From: an uncultured Nitrosomonadales bacterium
GTDB lineage: Bacteria; Pseudomonadota; Gammaproteobacteria; Burkholderiales; Methylophilaceae
NCBI GenBank assembly: GCA_946481065.1
Contig: CAMLMA010000029.1
Span: 1-15,839 of the forward strand
DNA length: 15,839 bases
Reading direction: 5' to 3'
Shown here: one piece after another, positions 1 through 8,703 of the stretch
Layout of the letters: each line of letters starts with the position of its first letter
Position numbering within the stretch: the stretch's first letter is position 1
Program-made: the position numbers and the translations under genes
The notes under the pieces: model-generated
Told to the model about the DNA's origin: nothing
The model's input: only the letters and a program-made list of their open reading frames with translations
The model's database searches: none

Positions 1-721
1 AGCGGAAACCGCGTTCCTGGCCACCGCCGTGGATCTGCGCTTCGAGGCGGATGCGTGGCTTGCGGCGGACATACAGCGCGCCGATGCCCTTTGGGCCGTA
101 GGTCTTGTGCGCCGAGAAGCTCATGAGGTCGACCGGCAGTTTTTCCAGGTCGATCGCGACCTTGCCGGTGGCTTGCGCTGCGTCGACGTGGAAGATCACA
201 TTGTTGGCGCGGCACAGGTTGCCGATGGCTTCGATGTCCTGGATCACCCCGATCTCGTTGTTGACCAGCATGACCGAAGCCAGCACCGTATCCGGCCGGA
301 TCGCAGCCTTGAATTTCTCCAGGTCGATGAGGCCGTTGGGTTCCGGTTCGAGGAACGTCGCTTCGAAGCCCTGGCGCTCGAGTTCGCGCACCGGGTCGAT
401 GACGGCCTTGTGTTCGGTGAGCACCGTGATGATGTGCTTGCCCTTGCCGCTGTAGAAATTGGCTGCGCCCTTGATCGCCAGATTGTTGGATTCGGTGGCG
501 CCAGAAGTCCAGACGATCTCGCGCGGGTCGGCGTTGACCAATTTGGCGACTTCTTCGCGGGCGTTCTCCACGGCCTTTTCCGCCGTCCAGCCGAAACTGT
601 GGCTGCGCGAAGCCGGGTTGCCGAAATGTTCGGCGATGTAAGGGATCATCTTCTCTGCAACACGCGGGTCGACCGGCGTCGTCGCAGAGTAATCCAGATA
701 GATAGGTGTATGTACAGTCAT
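1..721 (-). CDS. iscS: Cysteine desulfurase IscS (partial, C-terminus beyond left edge)
   Basis: IscS is the PLP-dependent desulfurase that takes sulfur from L-cysteine and passes it as persulfide to the scaffold IscU. The first 240 residues are present. The start is [18 protein letters not shown], with a strong GAGGAA ribosome site six bases upstream. Fold-type I aminotransferase marks are visible: SGATESNN (about 73-80), TEHKAV (about 102-107), NNEIGVIQ (154-161), HVDAAQ (178-183) and the PLP lysine at residue 206 in [12 protein letters not shown], the same number as in E. coli IscS. The reading frame stays open to base 2, where the conserved GGGQERGFR stretch sits. The active-site cysteine loop (near 328 in the family) and about 160 residues therefore lie outside the window. 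It starts 10 bases after the upstream desulfurase gene, so the two are almost certainly co-transcribed from the iscR promoter. iscU and iscA would be expected further left. Confidence 0.97.
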   Translation of the reverse strand, partial: MTVHTPIYLDYSATTPVDPRVAEKMIPYIAEHFGNPASRSHSFGWTAEKAVENAREEVAKLVNADPREIVWTSGATESNNLAIKGAANFYSGKGKHIITVLTEHKAVIDPVRELERQGFEATFLEPEPNGLIDLEKFKAAIRPDTVLASVMLVNNEIGVIQDIEAIGNLCRANNVIFHVDAAQATGKVAIDLEKLPVDLMSFSAHKTYGPKGIGALYVRRKPRIRLEAQIHGGGQERGFR

Positions 722-731
722 GTTCGCTTCC

Positions 732-1883
732 TCATACCGCGATCGCGGTTAATTGCTTCAATCGTTGTAATTCGTGTGACAGTGCTAGCAGGAAATCGTC
801 CACCTGCTGCAGTACGTTGCCTGCGCCAAAGCTCACGCGGATGGCGCCGCGTGCCAGATCGTGGGGGACCCCCATGGCCAGCAACACCTGGCTGGGCTCC
901 GTGCTGTCGCTGGAGCAGGCCGAGCCGCTGGCGACTGCAAATCCATGCCGATCGAGCGCCATCACCAGGGTCTCGCCTTCGATGTCGGGAAAGGCGAAGA
1001 AGCTGGTATTGGCGATACGCGCGGCGCCGCTACCGAAGATATGGGCGCCGAGCTGACTTAAACCTTGCTCCAGGCGGTCGCGCAACAGCCGCGCTGTCTC
1101 GGCGCGCTGTGCCAACTCGTGCTTGATGAGCGCGCAAGCCGCGCCGAATCCGACGATCGCCGCCACGTTCTCGGTGCCGCTGCGCAGCCCTTTCTCCTGT
1201 CCGCCGCCATACAGAACTGGCTGCAGATCGACGCGCTTATCGACGATCAGGGCGCCCGCGCCTTGCGGTCCGTTGATCTTGTGCGACGACAGCGTCATCG
1301 CATGCACGTTGAGCGCGCTGAAATCCACATGGGTCTTGCCCAGCGCCTGCACCGCGTCGGTATGCATGTAGGCTCCGCCGCGGCGAGCCTGTTCGGCGAT
1401 GGCTGCGACATCCTGGATCACACCGGTCTCGTTATTGACCAGCATCGCCGACACCACGCAGGTGTCGGTGCGCAGCATCGTCTCAAGCGACGTTTGATCT
1501 GTCCTGCCCTCGGCATCGACCGGCAGGGTCTGCAGTTGCCAGCCTTCGTTGCGCAGGGCGGCGGCCGGTCGCGAGACACAAGGGTGTTCGATGGCGCTGA
1601 CAATGATCTGGCTCGGACCATACCGGCGCGCGATGCCGCTGATCGCCAGGTTATTGGCTTCCGTGCCGCCGGCAGTGAAGACCACCTGTGACGGGTGCGC
1701 GGCGACCGCATCGGCCACCTGTTCGCGCGCGAGGTCGATGGCATGGCGCGCGGCCCGGCCGAAACTGTGGCGGCTGGTGGCGTTGCCCTGCTGTTCCGAC
1801 AGATAAGGCAGCATCGCCTGCAGCACGCGGCTGTCGAGGGCGGTGGTCGCGTTATGGTCGAAATAGACGGCGCCGTTGCTCAT
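732..1883 (-). CDS. Second NifS/IscS-like cysteine desulfurase
   Basis: A complete 383-residue class V aminotransferase of the NifS/IscS group, expected to convert L-cysteine to alanine plus enzyme-bound persulfide. Visible marks: [10 protein letters not shown] near the N-terminus, GGTEANNLA (72-80), IEHPC (98-102), NNETGVIQ (150-157), [10 protein letters not shown] (174-183), PLP lysine K202 in [24 protein letters not shown] (227-239) and catalytic C323 in [14 protein letters not shown]. All catalytic residues are intact, so it is not a decayed copy. It lies between iscR (13-base gap; GAGGA ribosome site overlaps the iscR stop) and iscS (10-base gap). It differs from the neighbouring IscS along most of its length, so it is an old paralogue and not a recent duplication. 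Several betaproteobacteria place such an extra gene here, by recollection. Its division of labour with IscS is unknown. Confidence 0.93.
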   Translation of the reverse strand: MSNGAVYFDHNATTALDSRVLQAMLPYLSEQQGNATSRHSFGRAARHAIDLAREQVADAVAAHPSQVVFTAGGTEANNLAISGIARRYGPSQIIVSAIEHPCVSRPAAALRNEGWQLQTLPVDAEGRTDQTSLETMLRTDTCVVSAMLVNNETGVIQDVAAIAEQARRGGAYMHTDAVQALGKTHVDFSALNVHAMTLSSHKINGPQGAGALIVDKRVDLQPVLYGGGQEKGLRSGTENVAAIVGFGAACALIKHELAQRAETARLLRDRLEQGLSQLGAHIFGSGAARIANTSFFAFPDIEGETLVMALDRHGFAVASGSACSSDSTEPSQVLLAMGVPHDLARGAIRVSFGAGNVLQQVDDFLLALSHELQRLKQLTAIAV

Positions 1884-1896
1884 GGCTGACGTATCC

Positions 1897-2370
1897 TCAG
1901 GCCGCTACCGATGCGATCTTGGGTTGCATCGTGCAGGGGCGGCTCTCCATCACGAGTTGTGTCCCCTCGGATTGCGATGCGACCAGGTCCGACAGGGACA
2001 CGCCAGAAAGGTACTCGAGGATCTTGCTGTTGAGGCTGGCCCAGAGATCGTGTGTCATGCAGCGGCGCTCACCGCGGCAGTTCTCCTGCCCACCGCACTG
2101 GGTGGCGTCGATGAGTTCGTCGACGGCGGAGATGATGTGCGAGACCGAGATGTCCTGTTTTTGCTTGGCCAACTTGTAGCCGCCGCCGGGGCCGCGCACA
2201 CTCTTGACGAGCCCGTTACGGCGCAGGCGACTGAACAATTGTTCGAGATAGGACAGCGAGATGCCCTGGCGCTCGCTGATGCCGGCCAGCGTGACCGGTT
2301 TGTCGGTCTCGTGCATGGCGAGATCGAGCATCGCTGTCACGGCAAAACGGCCTTTGGTGGTTAATCGCAT
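1897..2370 (-). CDS. iscR: Fe-S cluster-sensing transcriptional regulator IscR
   Basis: Rrf2-family DNA-binding regulator of 157 residues that binds a [2Fe-2S] cluster. In its cluster-bound form it represses the isc operon, and without cluster it controls other promoters. The N-terminal winged helix ([18 protein letters not shown], then [20 protein letters not shown] and the wing [12 protein letters not shown]) is nearly identical to the family consensus. The cluster ligands are all present at the E. coli numbering: C92, C98, C104 and H107 in the segment [16 protein letters not shown]. The ribosome site AGGA lies nine bases before ATG. It is first in the isc run, 13 bases ahead of the second desulfurase, and its own promoter overlaps an IscR box at 2465-2489, which fits autorepression. 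Confidence 0.97.
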   Translation of the reverse strand: MRLTTKGRFAVTAMLDLAMHETDKPVTLAGISERQGISLSYLEQLFSRLRRNGLVKSVRGPGGGYKLAKQKQDISVSHIISAVDELIDATQCGGQENCRGERRCMTHDLWASLNSKILEYLSGVSLSDLVASQSEGTQLVMESRPCTMQPKIASVAA

Positions 2371-2456
2371 GTCATCGTTTCCTAAAGTGTCCGGGGTTCC
2401 GCATGATTTGCCCGATTCAATATCGGCGCGGTGTTCCAGCTTAAAACCAAAGCGGA

Positions 2457-2485
2457 ATGGTATAATACCCTAACAGTTTAGTCAA
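2457..2485 (-). promoter_or_regulatory. Predicted iscR promoter (-35/-10)
   Basis: On the minus strand a TTGACT -35 (2480-2485) and a TACCAT -10 (2457-2462) are separated by exactly 17 bases, leaving an iscR leader of roughly 80 nucleotides. The -35 includes the cysE stop codon. Read directly from sequence; the start site is not proven. Confidence 0.6.
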
Positions 2486-2489
2486 CTAT
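2465..2489 (-). promoter_or_regulatory. IscR type-1-like binding site at the iscR promoter
   Basis: A 25-base minus-strand site beginning ATAGTTGACT and ending AGGGTAT. Compared with the E. coli type-1 IscR consensus as I remember it (ATASYYGACT, then a W-rich centre and YAGTCRRSTAT), it agrees at 21 of 25 positions. It covers the -35 and most of the spacer of the predicted iscR promoter, the position expected for repression by cluster-loaded IscR. Its first half is also the last codons of cysE. Confidence 0.7.
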
Positions 2490-3230
2490 TTTATTGAGAT
2501 AGTTCACATCGAATGCCTTGCCGACTTCGGCGTCGGTTTCGACATCGGCGCCGAGCTTGGCGAGCTGCTGCATGACCTCCTGCAGTTTTTGATCCTGCTT
2601 GGCGGCGTGGTCGAGCAGGGCATGGATTGCCTGGGTCATCGGGTCCTTGTTGTCCTGGCTGACGGCATAGGCCGAAAAACCGATCTTCTCGGCCATCTGG
2701 TCGCGTTGCTGGGATTTCTCCTGATCGACGAGACGGGCCGGAATGCCCACGGCAGTGGCGCCGGCCGGCACATCCTTGACGACGACAGCGTTAGAGCCGA
2801 TCTTGGCTTCGGCGCCGATGACGATCGGGCCCAGCACCTTGGCGCCAGCGCCGATGACGACGCCGCGTTCCAGCGTCGGGTGGCGCTTGCCCTTGTTCCA
2901 CGACGTACCGCCTAACGTGACGCCATGATAGAGCGTGCAGTCGTCACCGATGACGGCGGTCTCGCCGATGACCACGCCCATGCCATGGTCGATGAAGACG
3001 CGACGGCCGATGGTGGCGCCCGGGTGGATCTCGATGCCGGTGAACCAGCGGGCGATATGCGAGCTGAAGCGGGCGATCCAGTACCAGCGCCTGGCCCAGA
3101 GCCAGTGCGAAAGGCGATGCATGATGAGGGCATGCACGCCGGGATAGGTCGTCAGGATCTCCCAGCGTGTGCGGGCCGCCGGGTCGCGATCGAATACGAC
3201 CGAAATATCCTCTTTCAGATGCTTGAACAT
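2478..3230 (-). CDS. cysE: Serine O-acetyltransferase CysE
   Basis: Transfers acetyl from acetyl-CoA to L-serine, giving O-acetylserine, the direct precursor of cysteine. The start is set at [20 protein letters not shown] because this matches the family N-terminus and has an AGG seven bases upstream. The frame stays open upstream to an ATG at 3275, but those 15 arginine- and serine-rich residues look untranslated. The product is 250 residues. A helical N-terminal part is followed by a left-handed beta-helix of hexapeptide repeats (about 67-170) carrying [20 protein letters not shown] and the GKRHPTL loop. A roughly 75-residue C-terminal tail rich in Q, K and A is predicted helical. It sits between trmJ and iscR; the same cysE-iscR linkage occurs in Azotobacter. 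An IscR-like box lies about 60-85 bases upstream, so Fe-S control is plausible. Confidence 0.95.
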   Translation of the reverse strand: MFKHLKEDISVVFDRDPAARTRWEILTTYPGVHALIMHRLSHWLWARRWYWIARFSSHIARWFTGIEIHPGATIGRRVFIDHGMGVVIGETAVIGDDCTLYHGVTLGGTSWNKGKRHPTLERGVVIGAGAKVLGPIVIGAEAKIGSNAVVVKDVPAGATAVGIPARLVDQEKSQQRDQMAEKIGFSAYAVSQDNKDPMTQAIHALLDHAAKQDQKLQEVMQQLAKLGADVETDAEVGKAFDVNYLNKIVD

Positions 3231-3290
3231 GTGTGCGCCTGATCTTGAGCCGGTGCGCCTGGGCGACCGACTCATCCTTTAATCTTGTGA

Positions 3291-3315
3291 ATAGTTGACT
3301 ATTTTACTCGATGAT
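3291..3315. promoter_or_regulatory. IscR type-1-like binding site upstream of cysE
   Basis: Read on the plus strand, this 25-base site begins ATAGTTGACT, the same ten bases as the iscR-promoter box, followed by ATTTTACTCG and ATGAT. It agrees with the remembered type-1 IscR consensus at 22 of 25 positions. Its left part is also an inverted repeat (AATAGT, two bases, ACTATT). On the minus strand a TAAAAT -10-like hexamer lies inside it, so binding could block cysE transcription. No convincing -35 was found. Confidence 0.6.
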
Positions 3316-3374
3316 TACGGGGGGCATGCAACGACATTTTGCGTAGGGGTATTTGGCCCTTGCCGTTTTCCCGG

Positions 3375-4121
3375 CTATTTCGCCGGTGGTCGCGGCGCCT
3401 GGGTGAGTTTGAGGATGCCACGCAGGATGTTGACCTCTTCCTTCTCCAGCTTGGCCCGCGCATAGATGCGGCGCACGCGCTGCATGAGCTTCTTGGGTTC
3501 GTCAGGATTCAGGAAGCCGATCTGCACGAGCGTCTGCTCCAGGTGTCGATAGAAGCCTTCGATCTCGTCACTCGTCGCCATCGGCATAGGTTGGCTGGCA
3601 ATCGCCGCGGTGTCGCCGGCCAGCGCGGCCATGCGCAGCTCATAACAGACGACCTGGACCGCTGCGGCCAGGTTGAGCGAGGAGAATTCCGGATTCGCCG
3701 GGATCATCGCCAGCAGCTGGCAAAGATCGAGCTCGGCATTGGACAGGCCGCTCATCTCGGTGCCGAACACCAGCGCCACCTGCTGGGTCTGCGCCACGGA
3801 CAGGGCGCGCTCGGCCGCTGGCCGTACTGCCAGCAACTCGTGCGACAGTTGCCGTTTGCGCGCGCTGAGTCCGATCACCAGCGCGCAGCCGGCGAGCGCT
3901 TCTTCCAGCGTGCTGCATACGACTGCCGAATCGAGCAGATCGGCGGCGCCGGTCGCCATGGCCGTGGCATGCGCATCGGGAAAGGATTCGGGCGAGACCA
4001 GATAGAGCTGGCGTAGCCCCATGGTCTTCATGGCACGTGCTGAAGCGCCGATATTACCCGGATGGCTGGTCTGGCAGAGGACGACGCGCAGATTGGAAAG
4101 TGGATCGAGTTTGGAAGTCAT
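3375..4121 (-). CDS. trmJ: tRNA (cytidine/uridine-2'-O-)-methyltransferase TrmJ
   Basis: SPOUT-family enzyme that uses S-adenosylmethionine to methylate the 2'-OH of nucleotide 32 in the anticodon loop of certain tRNAs. Family marks: [22 protein letters not shown] near the N-terminus, [12 protein letters not shown] in the middle, [15 protein letters not shown], and the knot segment [24 protein letters not shown]. The start chosen gives [15 protein letters not shown], 248 residues; an ATG twelve bases further upstream (4133) is also possible, and neither has a clear ribosome site. It diverges from suhB and lies upstream of cysE and iscR. The suhB-trmJ-iscR arrangement matches E. coli, which supports the assignment. 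Confidence 0.94.
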   Translation of the reverse strand: MTSKLDPLSNLRVVLCQTSHPGNIGASARAMKTMGLRQLYLVSPESFPDAHATAMATGAADLLDSAVVCSTLEEALAGCALVIGLSARKRQLSHELLAVRPAAERALSVAQTQQVALVFGTEMSGLSNAELDLCQLLAMIPANPEFSSLNLAAAVQVVCYELRMAALAGDTAAIASQPMPMATSDEIEGFYRHLEQTLVQIGFLNPDEPKKLMQRVRRIYARAKLEKEEVNILRGILKLTQAPRPPAK

Positions 4122-4132
4122 GGCAATACACA

Positions 4133-4149
4133 TTAAAATGCCATTTTAA
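4133..4149. repeat. 17-bp perfect inverted repeat between trmJ and suhB
   Basis: TTAAAATGCCATTTTAA has two 8-base arms around a single C. It sits in the divergent control region. On the minus strand it contains a TAAAAT hexamer (4143-4148) that could be the trmJ -10; on the plus strand it contains the predicted suhB -35. It could be an operator or simply two overlapping AT-rich promoters. Confidence 0.5.
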
Positions 4150-4161
4150 CAGCTCTTTAAT
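4133..4161 (+). promoter_or_regulatory. Possible suhB promoter
   Basis: TTAAAA (4133-4138) and TTTAAT (4156-4161) are separated by 17 bases and point toward suhB, whose ATG is 50 bases beyond. The -35 matches the sigma-70 consensus at four of six positions and the -10 at five of six. This is weak evidence on its own, but it is the best candidate in the gap. Confidence 0.35.
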
Positions 4162-4210
4162 ACCGCTTCGCCTGTGCTTGCACCGGTGCGGCATTCGCAG
4201 AAAGTACCCT

Positions 4211-5017
4211 ATGCATCCCATTTTGACCAATGCGGTGAAGGCGGCACGTCGTGCCGGTACCATCATCACCCGCGCTTCGCAGGACGTCGGCGCACTGAAG
4301 ATCCGCAGCAAGACCTATAACGATTTCGTCAGTGAAGTCGATCATGCCGCCGAGCGCGCCATCATCGAGACCTTGCAGGACGCGTATCCTGACCATGGAT
4401 TCCTCGGTGAGGAGAGTGGCGATACGAACCCCGATGCCGAGAATATCTGGATCATCGATCCGCTGGATGGGACCACCAACTTTCTGCACAATTTCCCGCA
4501 ATACTGCGTCTCCATCGCGCTCATGCAGCGTGGCCAGCTGACCCAGGCCGTGGTCTACGACCCGAACCGCAACGATCTTTTCACCGCGACCAAGGGGCGT
4601 GGCGCTTTCCTCAACGATAAGCGCATCCGCGTCACCAATCGCATCAAGCTACAGGATTCGCTGATCGGCACTGGCTTCCCCTTCCGCGATTTCAGCCATC
4701 TCGATACCTACATGCCGATGCTGAAAGACATGATCAAGAAGGCCTCCGCTATCCGTCGTCCGGGCTCGGCCGCGCTCGACCTCGCGTATGTCGCCGCCGG
4801 TTATCTGGATGGTTTCTGGGAGATCGGCCTGTCGAAATGGGACATCGCTGCCGGTGCCTTGCTGGTACAGGAAGCGGGCGGGATCGTCGCTGATTTCGAG
4901 GGCAACGAATCCTGGTTCGAGACCGGCAATATCGTCGCCGCCAACCCCAAGGTGTTCGCGCAGATGCTGCAGGTGCTGACGCCGCACCTGACGCCTGCAC
5001 TCAAGACTCCCGCCTGA
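4211..5017 (+). CDS. suhB: Inositol-1-monophosphatase family protein SuhB
   Basis: Mg2+-dependent phosphatase that hydrolyses inositol-1-phosphate in vitro. In E. coli the same protein is also a transcription factor in rRNA antitermination complexes. The product has 268 residues from [16 protein letters not shown], the usual family start; the frame is open further upstream, into trmJ on the other strand, and that part is rejected. Metal-site motifs are intact: GEESG (66-70, E67), [12 protein letters not shown] (80-91, D83 and D86), and [17 protein letters not shown] with D211. The ribosome site is weak (GAAAG). It is divergent from trmJ, and the DUF1992 gene begins five bases after its stop, so the two genes and mutS may share a transcript. 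Confidence 0.95.
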   Translation: MHPILTNAVKAARRAGTIITRASQDVGALKIRSKTYNDFVSEVDHAAERAIIETLQDAYPDHGFLGEESGDTNPDAENIWIIDPLDGTTNFLHNFPQYCVSIALMQRGQLTQAVVYDPNRNDLFTATKGRGAFLNDKRIRVTNRIKLQDSLIGTGFPFRDFSHLDTYMPMLKDMIKKASAIRRPGSAALDLAYVAAGYLDGFWEIGLSKWDIAAGALLVQEAGGIVADFEGNESWFETGNIVAANPKVFAQMLQVLTPHLTPALKTPA

Positions 5018-5022
5018 TCGAC

Positions 5023-5388
5023 ATGCTCGCGTTCGAAGCCATCGCCGAACAACGCATCAGCGAGGCCCTGGCGCGCGGCGAATTCGAACGACTGCCGGGT
5101 GCCGGTCAGCCACTCGATCTTGACGATGACCGGTTGGTGCCGGCAGATCTGCGCATGGCCTACCGTATCCTCAAGAACGCGGGTTATGTGCCGCCCGAGG
5201 TGCATACCCTGAACGAGATCGGTGCGTTGCAGCGGCTGGTGCAATCGCTGGCGGACGGTGAGCAGCGCGAAATGGCACTGCGCAAGTTACGCTTGCTCAG
5301 CATGCAGCTGGGCGAGTCACGTGGCGGCCCTCTGCAACTGGATGCCGTCTATCAAGACGGCTTGCTGAAGCGCCTTTCGCAATCATGA
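5023..5388 (+). CDS. DUF1992 / DnaJ-family-domain protein
   Basis: A 121-residue protein of the DUF1992 family, sometimes labelled DnaJ homologue subfamily C member 28-like although it has no J domain. The family signature is clear: [33 protein letters not shown], then [22 protein letters not shown], then a helical C-terminal half. No signal peptide or membrane segment is visible. Function is not established. It starts five bases after suhB without an obvious ribosome site, suggesting translational coupling, and its stop overlaps the mutS start (ATGA). Confidence 0.85.
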   Translation: MLAFEAIAEQRISEALARGEFERLPGAGQPLDLDDDRLVPADLRMAYRILKNAGYVPPEVHTLNEIGALQRLVQSLADGEQREMALRKLRLLSMQLGESRGGPLQLDAVYQDGLLKRLSQS

Positions 5389-8000
5389 GTGAAGCACCCA
5401 CGATGCAAGAGCCGCCAGTAATAGCGGACACGGCCAGCGAGACGGCGCAGCCAGACAGCCTGGCGCAGCATACGCCGATGATGCGGCAATACCTCAGCAT
5501 CAAGGCGCAATACCCGGATATGCTGCTGTTCTACCGCATGGGCGATTTCTACGAATTGTTCCACGACGATGCCGAGAAGGCGGCGCGGCTCTTAGGCATC
5601 ACGCTAACCAAGCGGGGGGCATCCAATGGGGCGCCGATCCGAATGGCTGGCGTGCCATATCACGCGGCAGAGCAATACCTGGCGAAACTGGCCAAGCTCG
5701 GCGAAGCCGTGGCCATCTGCGAGCAGGTCGGCGATCCCAAGACGAGTAAAGGCCCGGTCGAACGCCAGGTCAGCCGCATCCTGACGCCGGGTACGCTGAC
5801 CGATAGCGCTCTGCTGGACGACACGCGCGACAGCCTCCTGCTCGCCATTTGCCCTGGCGATGGCCTGCTGGGACTCGCGCGCATCAACCTGGCGTCGGGT
5901 GAGTTCGTGCTCAGCGAGATCGCGGTCGGGCTGTTGTCGCAGGAACTGGAGCGTATCGGGCCAGCCGAGCTGCTATTGCCCGAGGACTTTTCGCATGCGG
6001 CCCTCGATGCGGTCCGATGCCCCAAGAAGCGCATGGCGCCCTGGCAGTTCGATCTTGATTCCGCGACCCAATCACTGACCAAGCAGTTCGATACCTATGA
6101 CCTCGGCGGTTTCGGCTGTCAGGATATGCCTTCGGCCATCGCCGCCGCTGGTGCCTTGCTCGATTACGTCAAGCATACCCAGCGCACCGCCTTGCCTCAC
6201 CTGGCTGGGCTCAGCGTCGAGCAAACGCATGATTATCTCCAGATGGACGCTGCCACGCGCCGCAACCTGGAGATCGACCAGACGCTGCGCGGTGAGGCCG
6301 CACCCACACTCTATGCCCTGTTCGATACCACGCAGACGGCCATGGGTGCCCGACTGTTGCGCCATTGGCTGCATCATCCGTTACGCGACCACGCGACCAT
6401 CATGGCCCGCCAGGCGGCAGTCGCAGGCAGTATCGCCAGCGCCGCCTATGTCAGTGTGCGCGACGTGCTCGCCAATGTCGGCGACATCGAGCGCATCACC
6501 GCACGCGTCGCCTTGAAGACGGCGCGTCCTCGCGATCTCAGCGGCTTGCGTGACAGCCTGACGCTGCTGCCCACATTGCAGGCGGCCATGCACGATATCG
6601 CGACGCCACTTTGGCAGGCGCTCGTCGCGGACTTGCAGACCCCGGTGGCTGTGACCGAGTTGCTGCAATCCGCGATCCGCCCCGAACCCTCTGTGGTGTT
6701 GCGCGAAGGCGGCGTGATCGCCGACGGCTACGATGCCGAGCTCGACGAACTACGGTCGATGCAGACCAACCATGGTGACTTCCTGCTGCAGTTCGAAGCT
6801 CAGGAGAAGGCACGTACAGGCTTGAGCAATCTCAAGGTCGAATACAACAGCGTGCACGGCTTCTATATCGAGATCAGCCGCGCCCAGGCGGAACAGGCGC
6901 CGGCCGATTATCGCCGGCGGCAGACGCTGAAGAACGCAGAGCGTTTCATCACACCGGAGCTGAAAGCGTTCGAAGACAAGGTGCTTTCGGCCAACGAGCG
7001 TGCGCTGGCAAGGGAGAAACTACTCTACGACGCAGTGCTGGAGCAGCTGGCGCCGCATATCGAGGTGTTGCAGCGGAATGCCCGGGCCATTGCGCAGCTC
7101 GATGTGCTCACCACGTTTGCAGAACGCGCCGAGGCGCTGGGCTATGTCGCCCCCTCGTTTGTCGACGAATCCTGTTTGCAGATCACGCAGGGGCGGCATC
7201 CCGTGGTCGAGCGCATCACGCAGCCTTTCATTGCCAACGACGTGGAACTCTCGCCCTATCGCCAGTTGTTGCTGATCACCGGCCCCAACATGGGCGGCAA
7301 GTCGACCTACATGCGACAGACGGCGCTGATCGTGCTGCTTGCGCATTGCGGCAGCTTCGTGCCGGCGTCATCGGCACGGTTCGGCCCGGTCGACCGCATT
7401 TTCACGCGCATCGGCGCGTCTGACGATCTGGCCGGCGGACGTTCGACCTTCATGGTCGAAATGACCGAGACCGCCAATATCCTGCATAACGCCACGGACC
7501 AGAGTCTGGTGCTGCTGGACGAGATCGGCCGTGGCACCTCGACCTTCGATGGCTTGTCCCTGGCCTGGGCTGTGGCGCGTCAGCTGCTGGAAAGGAACCG
7601 CAGTTATACCTTGTTCGCCACGCATTATTTCGAACTGACAAGATTGACCGAGGATTTCAAACAGGCTGCGAACGTACACCTCGACGCCGTCGAGCATGGC
7701 CATGGCATCGTGTTCCTGCACAAGGTGGAAGAGGGGCCTGCGAGCCAGAGCTATGGCCTGCAGGTGGCGCAGCTGGCCGGCATCCCGAGATCGGTGGTCG
7801 CTTCGGCCAAGCGCAAGCTGGCGCAACTGGAGCAACAGAACATCGCTGCCGGCCCGCAAACCGACATGTTCGCGCAGCAGGCGGTGGCGCCCGAGCCGAT
7901 GAGACATCCGGCACTGGACGATCTGGAGGCGCTGGAACCTGACGATCTCACGCCGAAACAGGCGTTGGAGGCGCTTTATAAATTGAAAAGCCTGCTCTAG
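5385..8000 (+). CDS. mutS: DNA mismatch repair protein MutS
   Basis: Recognises base mismatches and small loops in DNA, then recruits MutL using ATP. Length 871 residues, close to E. coli MutS (853). The mismatch-binding F-x-E motif is F55-Y-E57 in [10 protein letters not shown]. Connector, core and clamp regions follow, with [13 protein letters not shown] in the clamp-to-core segment. Walker A is GPNMGGKST (633-641), followed by the [20 protein letters not shown] signature, Walker [17 protein letters not shown] (about 708-723) and the ATHYFELT switch. The C-terminal tail ([19 protein letters not shown]) matches the oligomerisation segment. The N-terminus carries about 20 extra residues before the family core, so an internal ATG at 5403 is a possible alternative start. 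The start overlaps the DUF1992 stop by four bases. Confidence 0.98.
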   Translation: MSEAPTMQEPPVIADTASETAQPDSLAQHTPMMRQYLSIKAQYPDMLLFYRMGDFYELFHDDAEKAARLLGITLTKRGASNGAPIRMAGVPYHAAEQYLAKLAKLGEAVAICEQVGDPKTSKGPVERQVSRILTPGTLTDSALLDDTRDSLLLAICPGDGLLGLARINLASGEFVLSEIAVGLLSQELERIGPAELLLPEDFSHAALDAVRCPKKRMAPWQFDLDSATQSLTKQFDTYDLGGFGCQDMPSAIAAAGALLDYVKHTQRTALPHLAGLSVEQTHDYLQMDAATRRNLEIDQTLRGEAAPTLYALFDTTQTAMGARLLRHWLHHPLRDHATIMARQAAVAGSIASAAYVSVRDVLANVGDIERITARVALKTARPRDLSGLRDSLTLLPTLQAAMHDIATPLWQALVADLQTPVAVTELLQSAIRPEPSVVLREGGVIADGYDAELDELRSMQTNHGDFLLQFEAQEKARTGLSNLKVEYNSVHGFYIEISRAQAEQAPADYRRRQTLKNAERFITPELKAFEDKVLSANERALAREKLLYDAVLEQLAPHIEVLQRNARAIAQLDVLTTFAERAEALGYVAPSFVDESCLQITQGRHPVVERITQPFIANDVELSPYRQLLLITGPNMGGKSTYMRQTALIVLLAHCGSFVPASSARFGPVDRIFTRIGASDDLAGGRSTFMVEMTETANILHNATDQSLVLLDEIGRGTSTFDGLSLAWAVARQLLERNRSYTLFATHYFELTRLTEDFKQAANVHLDAVEHGHGIVFLHKVEEGPASQSYGLQVAQLAGIPRSVVASAKRKLAQLEQQNIAAGPQTDMFAQQAVAPEPMRHPALDDLEALEPDDLTPKQALEALYKLKSLL

Positions 8001-8010
8001 GCAGGCTTTT
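7986..8010. terminator. Bidirectional terminator at the mutS end
   Basis: A perfect 10-base stem AAAAGCCTGC / GCAGGCTTTT with a five-base loop TCTAG. The left arm and loop are the last mutS codons including its stop. T-rich stretches occur on both outer sides, so it can serve mutS (plus) and the convergent Skp-like gene (minus). Confidence 0.75.
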
Positions 8011-8033
8011 CGTCTTGCTCCGGATAGCCAGGG

Positions 8034-8525
8034 CTACTTGATGGCCTTGATCACCTTGTCGGTGATGTCGGCTTTCTTGCCGGCATAGGCGGCATTGCCG
8101 TAGAGCACGAGGTCGTAGCCTTCGGCGACAGCGACGGCATTCACCGCCTTGTTGACGCGATCCTGCAATTTGGCTTTTTCTTCGCTCTTGCGCATCTCGA
8201 AATCTTCCGCCAGTTCGCGTTCCTTGCGTTGCAGATCCAGGCGCTGATTGGAAATGTCCTGGCTCTTGGCCCGGCGATCGGCTTCAGACATGGTCAGGGA
8301 ATCCTTGTCCAGGGCCGCGGCCTTGTCTTCGACCAGCTTCTTCTGGCGATTGAGTTCTGCCGAGCGGGTGCTGAATTCCTTTTGCAGTTTCTTGCCGACT
8401 TCGAGCGAGGCAGGCGATTGCATGATGTTCTGGATCTGGACGTAACCGATCTTGGTCTCGGCCATGGCGTTCATGGCGAATGAGAGCAAGGCGGCTATCA
8501 GGGTGAATCGCAACAGCTTGATCAA
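8034..8525 (-). CDS. OmpH/Skp-family periplasmic chaperone
   Basis: A Skp-like holdase that would keep unfolded outer-membrane proteins soluble in the periplasm. The start is a judgement. AGGAG sits seven bases before a TTG at 8525, giving 163 residues that begin MIKLLRFTLIAALLSFAMNAMA, a clean signal peptide, followed by ETKIGYVQIQNIMQ. The in-frame ATG at 8540 has no ribosome site, because the purine-rich stretch lies after it, and the ATG at 8594 adds an unlikely 18 residues. The mature part has the family layout: a short beta strand, a long charged coiled coil (about residues 40-120, rich in K, E, R, Q), then YDLVLYGNAAYAGKKADITDKVI. Skp genes usually sit next to bamA; this copy stands alone between mutS and slyD, so a second copy elsewhere is possible. 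Confidence 0.85.
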   Translation of the reverse strand: MIKLLRFTLIAALLSFAMNAMAETKIGYVQIQNIMQSPASLEVGKKLQKEFSTRSAELNRQKKLVEDKAAALDKDSLTMSEADRRAKSQDISNQRLDLQRKERELAEDFEMRKSEEKAKLQDRVNKAVNAVAVAEGYDLVLYGNAAYAGKKADITDKVIKAIK

Positions 8526-8660
8526 CTGATTTCTCCTCATATATGGCGCAGACAATGGTCGTCTGCACGCAGGTAAAGCCGAATCCCTTGTCATTATTGG
8601 GCTGACAAACCGGTCAGCTTGGGATCGGCGCGAACAAACTCCAGCGCATCCGTTAAAACA

Positions 8661-8683
8661 AAAGCACCTGTTCAGGGTGCTTT
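8661..8683 (-). terminator. Terminator downstream of slyD
   Basis: Stem AAAGCACC / GGTGCTTT with a seven-base loop. On the minus strand it is followed by TTTTGTTTTAA, the form expected for a rho-independent terminator after slyD, whose stop lies about 20 bases upstream. Confidence 0.75.
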
Positions 8684-8703
8684 CATTCTACCAATTTCGG
8701 CGC

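Noticed and set aside
29..1126. 365-codon open frame on the plus strand across iscS and the second desulfurase
   Set aside because: It lies antisense to two genes with intact catalytic motifs. The translation is R- and A-rich with no recognisable family, typical of GC-rich shadow frames.
3231..3275. 15-residue N-terminal extension of CysE from an ATG at 3275
   Set aside because: GG directly abuts that ATG, too close for a ribosome site. The residues are not family-like, and MFKHLKEDI matches the known CysE start.
3360..3384. Possible hairpin CCGGC/GCCGG at the end of trmJ
   Set aside because: Five-base stem only and no T run on the minus strand, so not a convincing terminator.
4037..4210. 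Upstream extension of the suhB frame (58 extra codons)
   Set aside because: It overlaps trmJ on the other strand and the shared control region, and the SuhB family begins at the [10 protein letters not shown] start.
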